From contig JASHRR010000646.1 in the NCBI GenBank assembly GCA_030037185.1, positions 1 through 9,545 on the forward strand: a stretch of 9,545 nucleotides of DNA, written 5' to 3'. The stretch comes from Xanthobacteraceae bacterium. Lineage in GTDB: Bacteria; Pseudomonadota; Alphaproteobacteria; Rhizobiales; Xanthobacteraceae. Numbering within the stretch: position 1 is the first letter of the stretch; every line of letters begins with the position of its first letter. The notes under the pieces are model-generated. The model did no database searches, was not told the DNA's origin, and saw nothing but the letters and a program-made list of their open reading frames with translations. This document shows, piece after piece, positions 1 through 5,378 of the stretch. The position numbers and the translations under genes are program-made.

Positions 1-683
1 CGGTCTTCGGCTCCCATAGCGCCGTCCTCGCCTGCATGCGGGTTTAATCCCGCCACCACAATCCGCGGATTGGCAATACGAAATCGCTTGGCCAGATCTT
101 GCGCTGTGATCCGCCCGGTCTCGAGGATGAGGTCGGTGTCGAGCGCCCTTGGGACCTGGGCCAGAGGCAGGTGGATCGTCACCGGTACGACGGCGAGCTC
201 GGGCGACCACAGCATCATGACCGGCCGCCTTGTCTCTCCCGTCGCCTCGGCTGCGAGCCGCGCGAGGTATTCGGTGTGGCCTGGCTCGGTAAACCCCGAC
301 CGATAAAGGACATTCTTGGCGACCGGATTGGTGACAATCGCCGCAGCCTCGCCATCGAGCACGTGGCGCACACCGAGACGGATCGAGGCAATCGCCGCGG
401 GTGCACTTGTCGCATCGGGATGGCCCGGCGTTGCGGTAACGGCTGTCGCGATATCGACGATCGGCAATGCGCCGGCAAATAGCGCGGCCGCTCCGGCCGG
501 CTCGCTCGCCGCAAGGGGAATCGGCGGACCGGTCAGCTTGGCGCGATGCGCCAGAAACTCCAAATCGCCGAGGACATAGAATGGCGGCAAGCCCAACGCG
601 AGGCGCTGGCGCCACAGTTCAATTGCGAGGTCAGGCCCTATTCCGGCCGGCTCGCCGAGGGTCAGCGCAATCGGACGCCCCAT
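1..683 (-). CDS. pdxA: 4-hydroxythreonine-4-phosphate dehydrogenase PdxA (partial, C-terminus outside window)
   Basis: PdxA oxidises 4-phosphohydroxy-L-threonine with NAD; the product is condensed by PdxJ into pyridoxine 5'-phosphate. It is a cytosolic, metal-dependent homodimer. The visible 227 residues are about two thirds of the usual ~330. Reading from the left edge, the frame is open with no stop. Family motifs: GEPAGIGPD (residues 10-18), TNPVAKNVLYRSGF (118-131), GHTEYL (135-140), VTIHLPL (168-174) and GLNPHAGE (212-219). His171 and His216 match the two metal-ligand histidines of E. coli PdxA in this part; the third lies beyond the edge. I chose the ATG at 683 because MGRPIALTLGEPAGIGPD aligns with normal PdxA starts and a GGGAG (695-699) lies 11 bases upstream. 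In-frame ATGs at 701, 710, 722, 728 and 746 are alternatives. The frame stays open upstream into an integrase relic, so the native leader seems to have been replaced. Confidence 0.93.
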   Translation of the reverse strand, partial: MGRPIALTLGEPAGIGPDLAIELWRQRLALGLPPFYVLGDLEFLAHRAKLTGPPIPLAASEPAGAAALFAGALPIVDIATAVTATPGHPDATSAPAAIASIRLGVRHVLDGEAAAIVTNPVAKNVLYRSGFTEPGHTEYLARLAAEATGETRRPVMMLWSPELAVVPVTIHLPLAQVPRALDTDLILETGRITAQDLAKRFRIANPRIVVAGLNPHAGEDGAMGAED

Positions 684-734
684 CGCGTCACGTACTCCCA
701 TTGTTTTCATTAGAGAATTCATAGCCATAGTGCG

Positions 735-930
735 TTTACGTCGCATCAACCACTGAGGCGAGCTGCGCCTGCGCCCGTAGGTATCGAGCCACTTATGTTG
801 GCATGGCCGCGCCGTTCTTGCACCTCTTGGCAGCTAACTCCAGCTCGCCATCGACCTTTCGATTGATGCACAACGAGGCGTAGAAGTGCCGCAGGGGGCA
901 AAGCCCGGTGTGCTTGAGCTTGCGGCATCG
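735..930 (-). pseudogene. Relic of the C-terminal catalytic end of a phage-type tyrosine integrase
   Basis: Three frames on the minus strand, read in order, give the end of a tyrosine recombinase. The first fragment is HTGLCPLRHFYASLCINRK followed by a DGELEL stretch (about 905-827). It matches the integrase box with HxLRH, except that the box His is Cys here. The second is EVQERRGHANIS (about 826-790), matching the VVQxRxGHxxI segment with its conserved GH. The third is LDTYG (788-774), which carries the nucleophile tyrosine. At least two frame changes separate them, and a TAA ends the first frame. No N-terminal or core-binding part is recognisable upstream. Such integrases insert phages and genomic islands and normally sit beside the attachment site. 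This one lies at the junction with pdxA. Known: the family motifs. Inferred: that it belongs to the event that brought in the neighbouring genes. Confidence 0.7.
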
Positions 931-998
931 CCTACCCGGGCCGCGTCGCAAGCCGGTCCTGTACGTCACGGCATTGGCGCCGGCGCTGATCGCCGCCA

Positions 999-1028
999 GC
1001 CGGCCGCCCAATGGTTGTAGCGGCCGGC
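999..1028. repeat. GC-rich inverted repeat, 9-bp perfect stem
   Basis: GCCGGCCGC (999-1007) and GCGGCCGGC (1020-1028) are perfect complements around a 12-base loop. There is no T-run on either side, so it is not a standard intrinsic terminator. It lies in the non-coding stretch between the LysR gene's 3' end and the integrase relic, together with a weaker hairpin (GGGCT-CACG-AGCCC, 1066-1079). Either could slow transcription leaving the LysR gene. It may also be only a consequence of high GC. Confidence 0.5.
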
Positions 1029-1167
1029 ACGCCGGCGAACGCGCGGTTCGTAAGTCCATGATAGCGGGCTCACGAGCCCAGCGTGGAAGAGCCGCCCAGC
1101 GGGGCCAAATCGGAGCGGGGCTTGATTTAAACGAAAAATGGCCGCTGAGCTGGGCGCGAGCTTGCGG

Positions 1168-2115
1168 TTATCGCCCCGGCGCCGCTGGCTGATGGTCCTG
1201 TCGCTGCCCGCACCGCCGCGCCGAGATGAGCGATTGTGCGACGAATTCGGCGAGCACGTCCACCCGTTTGGGCCGCCGGCCGCCGGGCGGTGTCACCCAG
1301 TGGACTGACCCGGATGCTAGCGACCATTCCGGCAGCAGCCTCTCCAGGCGTCCATCGGTGAGCGCATCGCGCACGATAAATTCGGGCAACACCCCAAGGG
1401 CGGTGCCGGCGATCAGCGCCGGCATCATGGCGTCGCCGTTATTGACGCGCAGCGGACCCGACGGGCGGATTGACGCGGATTTCCCGTTCTTGCTCGTGAA
1501 CCGCCAGGTCTCCGGCGCCGTGGCATGGCCATAGGTGATGCAGAGATGGTCGGCGAGATGCAACGGGTGCCGCGGCCTGCCGTGCTGTTTCAGATAGCCG
1601 GCTGAGCCCACCAGATAACGCGGCATTCCGCAGAGCCGCCGCGCGACGAGCGAAGAGTCCGGCAACACGGCGATGCGGATCGCCGCATCGAAGCCACCGC
1701 CGATCATGTCGATCATGGCGTCGCTCAGATGCAGATCGATCGCGACGTCCGGATATTTGGCGAAGAACTCCGGCAGAAGCGGCGCCAGGTGCAAAACGCC
1801 GAACGACATCGGCGCTGCCAGCCGCACCAGGCCGCGGACCGCCGTCGACCGAGCCAGCGCCTCGTCCTCGGCGGCCTCGCCCTCGGAGAGGATGTGGGCG
1901 GCACGAGCAGACAGCTGCCGCCCGGCCTCGGTCAATGCGATCCGTCGTGATGTGCGATTGAACAACCGAGTTTTGAGTTTCGCCTCGACCCTGCTGACGG
2001 CCTTTGAAACGGTCGCTTTGGAGAGCTTGAGCTCCGCGGCGGCGGCCGCGAAGGAGCGCGCCTCTGCGACCTTTGCGAAGATCGCCATGCCCTCGAGATC
2101 CGGTAGGTTCGACAT
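1168..2115 (-). CDS. LysR-family transcriptional regulator
   Basis: A 315-residue DNA-binding regulator of usual family length. The winged helix-turn-helix fills residues 5-65: DLEGMAIFAKVAEARSFAAA, then the recognition helix SKATVSKAVSRVEAKL (about 32-47), then LFNRTSRRIALTEAG. The ligand-binding domain follows from about residue 92, starting VRLAAPMSFGVLHLAPLLPE, to about 300. The last 15 residues are a polar tail not typical of the fold. The ATG at 2115 follows a weak GGA; the N-terminus fits the family. It is transcribed away from the pirin gene, with 99 bases between them, the classical arrangement for a LysR protein that controls its divergent neighbour and itself. An AT-rich segment with an inverted repeat lies in that gap. 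The inducer is unknown; a quinone, flavonoid or electrophile would fit the pirin and WrbA neighbours. The family assignment is secure; the target is inferred. Confidence 0.95.
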   Translation of the reverse strand: MSNLPDLEGMAIFAKVAEARSFAAAAAELKLSKATVSKAVSRVEAKLKTRLFNRTSRRIALTEAGRQLSARAAHILSEGEAAEDEALARSTAVRGLVRLAAPMSFGVLHLAPLLPEFFAKYPDVAIDLHLSDAMIDMIGGGFDAAIRIAVLPDSSLVARRLCGMPRYLVGSAGYLKQHGRPRHPLHLADHLCITYGHATAPETWRFTSKNGKSASIRPSGPLRVNNGDAMMPALIAGTALGVLPEFIVRDALTDGRLERLLPEWSLASGSVHWVTPPGGRRPKRVDVLAEFVAQSLISARRCGQRQDHQPAAPGR

Positions 2116-2132
2116 CTCAAATCCAGAAACAA

Positions 2133-2162
2133 TTGATTTCCATAATTTCTATTTTCAATCAA
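2133..2162. promoter_or_regulatory. Candidate LysR operator in the divergent intergenic region
   Basis: TTGATT (2133-2138) and AATCAA (2157-2162) are perfect complements 18 bases apart, inside an AT-rich stretch (2127-2162) that stands out from the GC-rich surroundings. A second pairing in the same stretch, ATTGA (2132-2136) with TCAAT (2155-2159), also exists. LysR proteins typically bind interrupted dyads in such divergent gaps. No convincing sigma-70 -35/-10 pair was identified for either gene, so promoter positions are not assigned. Confidence 0.45.
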
Positions 2163-2214
2163 CGCGGTTGTCCATAGCTGTATCGCGACGCAACGACATT
2201 CCCCGGAGGATCAC

Positions 2215-2913
2215 ATGATCGAACGTAGACCCTTCAACAAACTCGCCGCGGCGGATCATGGCTGGCTAAAGGCCAAGCACCACTTCTCGTTCGGCCACTA
2301 CGCGGACCCCGCCCGGATGGGTTGGGGAACGTTGCGGGTGTGGAATGACGACGAGATCGCCTCCAACACAGGCTTTCCGCCGCATCCTCATGCCAACATG
2401 GAAATCATCACCTATGTCCGCGAGGGCGCCATCACGCACAAGGACAGCCTTGGCAACGAGGGGCGCACCGAGGCGGGCGATGTGCAGGTGATGAGCGCGG
2501 GGTCCGGCATCCGGCACGCCGAATACAATCTCGAGCCGGGGCCGACCCGGATCTTCCAGATCTGGATCACCCCCCCACACCGGGGTGGTTCGCCGGCCTG
2601 GGGCTCGCAGCCCTTCCCGAAGGGCGACCGCTCGGGGCGTTTGGTGACGCTGGCGAGCGGCTTCGATCAGGACACCGAGGCGCTGCCGATCCGCGCGGAT
2701 GCGCGCGTGCTCGGTGCCACTCTGAAGGCCGGCGAGTCGGTCGAGTATGCGCTCGGCGCGCAACGTCACGGTTATCTGGTCCCGGCTTCGGGCGCGGTCG
2801 AGGTGGATGGCACCCGGATCGACGCCCGCGACGGCGCCGCCATCAAGGACACCGACGTCGTTAAGATCACAGCGATCGCAGATTCAGAGCTGGTCTTGGT
2901 CGACACCCCATAA
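2215..2913 (+). CDS. Pirin-family bicupin protein (YhhW-like, probable quercetin 2,3-dioxygenase)
   Basis: A 232-residue protein closely resembling E. coli YhhW, a pirin with quercetinase activity, over its whole length. The N-terminal cupin (about 1-130) holds the metal site: PHPHANMEI supplies His57 and His59, and GIRHAEYN supplies His101 and Glu103, the same residue numbers as the YhhW ligands. FSFGHY and [11 protein letters not shown] near the N-terminus and YQIWITP-like FQIWITPP are family signatures. The C-terminal cupin (about 145-232) is divergent, as in other pirins. The ATG at 2215 has a strong GGAGGA (2205-2210) four bases upstream. It is followed after 44 bases by wrbA on the same strand, so the two are probably one transcript, divergent from the LysR gene. 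The protein is cytosolic. Its substrate is not shown by the sequence; oxidation of flavonol or quinone-type aromatics is inferred from the family. Confidence 0.93.
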   Translation: MIERRPFNKLAAADHGWLKAKHHFSFGHYADPARMGWGTLRVWNDDEIASNTGFPPHPHANMEIITYVREGAITHKDSLGNEGRTEAGDVQVMSAGSGIRHAEYNLEPGPTRIFQIWITPPHRGGSPAWGSQPFPKGDRSGRLVTLASGFDQDTEALPIRADARVLGATLKAGESVEYALGAQRHGYLVPASGAVEVDGTRIDARDGAAIKDTDVVKITAIADSELVLVDTP

Positions 2914-2927
2914 GGGGTGTCTCGACC
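2898..2927 (+). repeat. Strong hairpin spanning the pirin stop codon
   Basis: GACACCCC (2902-2909) pairs perfectly with GGGGTGTC (2914-2921) around a four-base loop, ATAA, which contains the pirin TAA stop (2911-2913). The outer arms GGTC (2898-2901) and GACC (2924-2927) extend the stem after a two-base bulge, for about 12 pairs. No U-run follows, so it is not a canonical terminator. It sits between two probably co-transcribed genes and could set the expression ratio, protect the upstream mRNA, or act as a processing site. Confidence 0.6.
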
Positions 2928-2957
2928 GATCTCACATACACAGCAAGGGACGCGAAA

Positions 2958-3557
2958 ATGCCAAAGGTTCTGGTTCTCTACTATTCATCCTACGGCCACA
3001 TCGAGGCGATGGCGAATGCAGTCGCCGAGGGGGCACGCGAGGCCGGTGCGCAGGTCGACATCAAGCGAGTGCCCGAGCTGGTCCCCGACCATGTCGCGCG
3101 CAAATCGCATTACAAGCTCGACCAGACCGCGCCGATCGCCATGATCGAGGATCTCACGAACTACGACGCCATCATCGTCGGCGCGGGCACCCGGTTCGGC
3201 CGCCTGTCGTCGCAAATGGCCAATTTTCTTGATCAGGCGGGGGGGTTGTGGATGCGCGGTGCGCTCCACGGCAAAGTCGGCGGCGCGTTTACGTCGACCG
3301 CCACACAACATGGCGGGCAGGAGACCACGCTGTTCTCGATCATCACCAATCTTCTGCATTTCGGCATGGTGGTTGTCGGCCTCGACTACGGCCATGCCGG
3401 GCAGATGAGGCTCGATGAGATCACCGGCGGCTCACCCTATGGCGCCACGACCATTGCGGGTGGCGATGGTTCACGCCAGCCCACCGCCAACGAACTGCAG
3501 GGCGCCCGCTATCAGGGGCGCAAGATTGCCGAGACGGCGAAAAAGCTGCACGGCTGA
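2958..3557 (+). CDS. wrbA: NAD(P)H:quinone oxidoreductase WrbA
   Basis: A 199-residue flavodoxin-like protein, almost the same length as E. coli WrbA (198) and collinear with it. WrbA binds FMN and reduces quinones by two electrons with NAD(P)H, avoiding semiquinone radicals; it works as a soluble tetramer. Visible signatures: [14 protein letters not shown] (3-16), the FMN phosphate loop; PTRFG-like [17 protein letters not shown] (77-93); [12 protein letters not shown] (95-106); and [17 protein letters not shown] (159-175), which is diagnostic of WrbA. The ATG at 2958 has AAGGGA (2945-2950) seven bases upstream. Next to a pirin with probable quercetinase activity and a divergent LysR regulator, it probably detoxifies quinones formed from aromatic or flavonoid oxidation. 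The gene appears intact and is the last recognisable gene of the module. Confidence 0.96.
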   Translation: MPKVLVLYYSSYGHIEAMANAVAEGAREAGAQVDIKRVPELVPDHVARKSHYKLDQTAPIAMIEDLTNYDAIIVGAGTRFGRLSSQMANFLDQAGGLWMRGALHGKVGGAFTSTATQHGGQETTLFSIITNLLHFGMVVVGLDYGHAGQMRLDEITGGSPYGATTIAGGDGSRQPTANELQGARYQGRKIAETAKKLHG

Positions 3558-3878
3558 GACCCGCGACGGCGAAGCGAATCTGCAATCGGCGACGGGGTTG
3601 GCGTCTGTCGGTCGCGGACGGACCATAGGCGGCTGTGGAGAACCGACATGGCGCGTCGCGGTGAGTAGAGTATAGGCACGATGCAATCGCGGCTTGGATC
3701 CTCATGAGGAGGCTGCCGACCTGGTGGCGGCCGGCAGGCTCAGGTTGGCTGCAGTTCAATTTCCGGCGACCGACAACAGGGAGATGGCGAGCATGCGGGT
3801 AGCCTGGAAGCAATTGCCGTTCGGAGTCCAGGCTGTGGTCGCCGCAGCGCCATCGCTCTCCATCTTTCACGCGTCGGG
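3558..3878. other. Intergenic stretch, no recognisable gene
   Basis: No frame on either strand gives a protein I can support. Long minus-strand frames here are Arg/Ser/Pro-rich and run antisense through wrbA. A perfect palindrome, CCTCATGAGG, lies at about 3701-3710. No terminator with a T-run is visible after wrbA. Confidence 0.5.
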
Positions 3879-4198
3879 GTGCTAGCGCAGACGGCGAGCG
3901 GGCAAGACAACAAGACCGCATGGGACGGTTACCAGAACGTCCGTCCCGCCCGTCAACAGAGTGCTCGTAGGCGCGATCGATCTGCATGCACATCGCGACC
4001 CGACAGCTACCCGCGCCAGTGGGACGGTTTCGACGTCGCCAAGCTGGCAAAGGATCACGGCATGCGCGGCGTGGTGTTAGAGACTCACTGGACCGAGACC
4101 GCTGGCCTCGCGTAGCTCGTGGGCAAGTACGGACAGAGGGCGTTGAAGTATTCGGAGGATTGTCGCTTGATACGCCGGTTGGCGGCGTCAACCCGCGA
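3879..4198 (+). pseudogene. Truncated, frameshifted DUF6282-type (amidohydrolase-like) gene
   Basis: Segments in three frames join into one protein. Frame A, from a GTG at 3879, reads QDNKTAWDGYQNVRPARQ. Frame B (about 3958-4000) reads VLVGAIDLHAHRDP, with the HxH metal motif expected at the start of an amidohydrolase TIM barrel. Frame A resumes (about 4000-4112) with DSYPRQWDGFDVAKLAKDHG, then MRGVVLETHWTETAGLA, then an in-frame TAG at 4113-4115. Frame C (about 4130-4198) reads TEGVEVFGGLSLDTPVGGVN. I recognise this as the N-terminal half of DUF6282-family proteins, predicted metal-dependent hydrolases. At least three frame changes and a stop make it non-functional. The rest of the barrel (normally a further ~150 or more residues) is missing; nothing matching follows 4200. 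The family name is from memory of the motif pattern and is moderately sure. That it is broken is seen directly. Confidence 0.72.
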
Positions 4199-4347
4199 AC
4201 CGGCAGAGCAACTGCTCGACATACATCGGCCCCGGCGCCGGTGGATGATGGCGCGGGGCTCGAAGATGCGAACTGCACTGGCACGACATTTCGTTCCATT
4301 ACCGCTGCGACAATCAATTCAGCTCACCGAGGTGGCGTTCCAGAATC

Positions 4348-4743
4348 TCAGTCGCAGGCCCACACGTACTCGCCGTAATAGTTCGACCATACCCAGCACG
4401 GGCCAACCCCGTAGTACCACCAACGGCCATGCCAGAAATGCCGCCGGTGTCCGCGCGCGCCGAATGCGCGCCCGTGAAATGAAGGCCCGACGTGTGCGGG
4501 TCCACGCCGAGCCGCGATCCGTGCGCCGGATCCGTGCCCAGCCCTGAAATGTCCGCCCGCAACGTGTCCGCCAAAGTGTCCGCCGCCAAAGTGTCCGCCG
4601 CCAAAGTGTCTGCCGCCGAAGTGTCCGCCACCGCCGTGACCGCCGCCATGACCACCGCCGTGAGCCGCAGAAGCATCGGTGGCGAGCGATAGGCTGCCAA
4701 GCGCGAGAATTGCGGCCAACGCAAGGACTGATTTCCTCGTCAT
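4348..4743 (-). CDS. Small secreted His/Gly-rich protein
   Basis: A 131-residue protein. The ATG at 4743 is preferred over the longer upstream frame because AAGGAG lies seven bases upstream and a clean signal peptide follows: MTRKSVLALAAILALGSLSL then ATDASA|AHGG, cleaved near residue 26. The mature part begins with a low-complexity block (about 27-70) of HGGG, HFGG and HFGGG repeats, encoded by near-identical 9-12 base DNA repeats at about 4565-4635. A basic linker follows, then an aromatic C-terminus, FWHGRWWYYGVGPCWVWSNY, ending in WACD with two cysteines. Proteins of this design are common in Bradyrhizobium and lack an assigned function. The many histidines suggest metal binding in the periplasm or outside the cell, which is inference. 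The pattern of repeats, signal peptide and ribosome binding site supports a real gene. A dyad 89-102 bases upstream may control it. Confidence 0.8.
   Translation of the reverse strand: MTRKSVLALAAILALGSLSLATDASAAHGGGHGGGHGGGGHFGGRHFGGGHFGGGHFGGHVAGGHFRAGHGSGARIAARRGPAHVGPSFHGRAFGARGHRRHFWHGRWWYYGVGPCWVWSNYYGEYVWACD
4569..4635 (-). repeat. Tandem repeats encoding the HFGG(G) block
   Basis: The plus strand shows the unit GTGTCCGCCGCCAAA repeated in near-identical copies (CCGCCAAAGTGT, CCGCCGCCAAAGTGT and variants). On the minus strand these encode the HFGG, RHFGGG and HFGGGHFGG units of the secreted His/Gly-rich protein. Copy number is likely to change by slippage. Confidence 0.7.
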
Positions 4744-4816
4744 GTTTTGGCTCCTTTTTCCGCGCGCCCCTTGCAAAAAACTTACGAGAAGCGCGATGAA
4801 CCGAAACTGAACTAGT

Positions 4817-4845
4817 AATCACAAGAGCGTGTGTGATTTATCACA
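4817..4845. promoter_or_regulatory. Candidate operator with three TGTGA/TCACA half-sites
   Basis: TGTGATTTATCACA (4832-4845) is a 14-base dyad whose arms, TGTGAT and ATCACA, are perfect complements. AATCACA (4817-4823) is a further perfect complement of TGTGATT (4832-4838), eight bases away. The half-sites resemble those of the CRP/FNR superfamily, but the spacing (TGTGA-N4-TCACA) fits neither the CRP (N6) nor the FNR/FixK (TTGAT-N4-ATCAA) consensus exactly. It lies about 75-100 bases upstream of the His/Gly-rich gene on the minus strand, a suitable position for an activator or repressor. The regulator is unknown. Confidence 0.4.
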
Positions 4846-5012
4846 GTAAATGCCGCCGCGAGCGGCCTCGCGAGGGTGTGGCGGTGAGTTGCCGGTTTGC
4901 TCCCTTCTCGGTTTTGTCTTGAATGGGTAAACTATTTCATATCATGTTTTGTGAGACATTAATTTATCACGTAATCGTATCTCAAAACGGCTGATCTTTT
5001 TCCACAGTTTAA
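4846..5012. other. AT-rich intergenic segment, possible promoter region
   Basis: From about 4915 to 5012 the sequence is strikingly AT-rich against a GC-rich background, and no gene fits. It contains GTTTTGTGAGA (about 4943-4953) and TCTCAAAAC (about 4980-4988), near-complementary arms with a two-base offset. It also has weak -35/-10-like pairs on the plus strand, such as TTGTGA, 17 bases, TAATCG. No single promoter can be assigned with confidence. Its base composition and position between two outward-facing small genes suggest regulatory DNA. Confidence 0.35.
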
Positions 5013-5204
5013 GATATTGTTGAGCTGGAGAATGCGATCGCGTTTCAACGCTCGATCGGGATCTGTCCACTCGATGCCGTCGCCGGATGCACTGTGGTGA
5101 AAGGGAGCGACACCTTTACCGATGCTAAGCAACGCTCACGCCGGTTCATGCATGAAGGCGAGAGCATGGTGATTACCCGGATCCCCGCCGGGCGCGCGAG
5201 ATGA
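5013..5204 (+). pseudogene. Unrecognised open frame lacking an ATG start, possible gene remnant
   Basis: Directly after a TAA (5010-5012) the frame stays open for 63 codons to a TGA at 5202-5204. It reads NAIAFQRSIGICPLDAVAGC, then TVVKGSDTFTDAKQRSRRFM, then HEGESMVITRIPAGRAR. The composition looks protein-like: mixed, charged and not Arg/Ser/Pro-dominated. There is no ATG before 5148. GTG codons at 5094 and 5097 are possible starts, giving a peptide of about 35 residues, but no clear ribosome binding site precedes them. I do not recognise a family. It may be the tail of a gene whose 5' end was lost at the AT-rich segment, a tiny protein, or chance. Confidence 0.25.
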
Positions 5205-5352
5205 AAGCTCAGGCCTCGGGCCACGGCTGTCGCGGGCGAGCGTCGATCGAGTTGGAAACGCCTGACGTGGCCAGCCAGCCCATCAGGTCATTTACCAACT
5301 GCCACTCGATGGCTTGCTGGATTGCCGTGCACGGACAACCATGCCTGTGATG

Positions 5353-5371
5353 CGGCCTCCCAAGGAGGCCG
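5353..5371 (+). promoter_or_regulatory. Hairpin masking the ribosome binding site of the Gly/Cys-rich gene
   Basis: CGGCCTCC (5353-5360) and GGAGGCCG (5364-5371) are perfect complements around a CAA loop, giving an eight-pair, nearly all-GC stem. Its 3' arm contains most of the best Shine-Dalgarno sequence, AAGGAGG (5362-5368), ten bases before the ATG at 5379. Folded, it would hide that site. A second, weaker GGAG (5371-5374) remains near the start. There is no T-run, so it is not a terminator. Confidence 0.5.
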
Positions 5372-5378
5372 GAGAAGC

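Noticed and set aside
1673..2218. 181-codon plus-strand frame opposite the LysR gene
   Set aside because: Exactly antisense to the helix-turn-helix half of a clear LysR protein; Ser/Ala/Arg-rich, no motif.
2266..2769. 167-codon minus-strand frame opposite the pirin gene
   Set aside because: Antisense to a motif-confirmed pirin; no independent signal.
3421..4317. 298-codon minus-strand open frame
   Set aside because: It runs antisense through the end of wrbA and through the DUF6282-type relic. Composition is Arg/Ser/Pro/Cys-rich with no hydrophobic core, typical of a shadow frame in GC-rich DNA.
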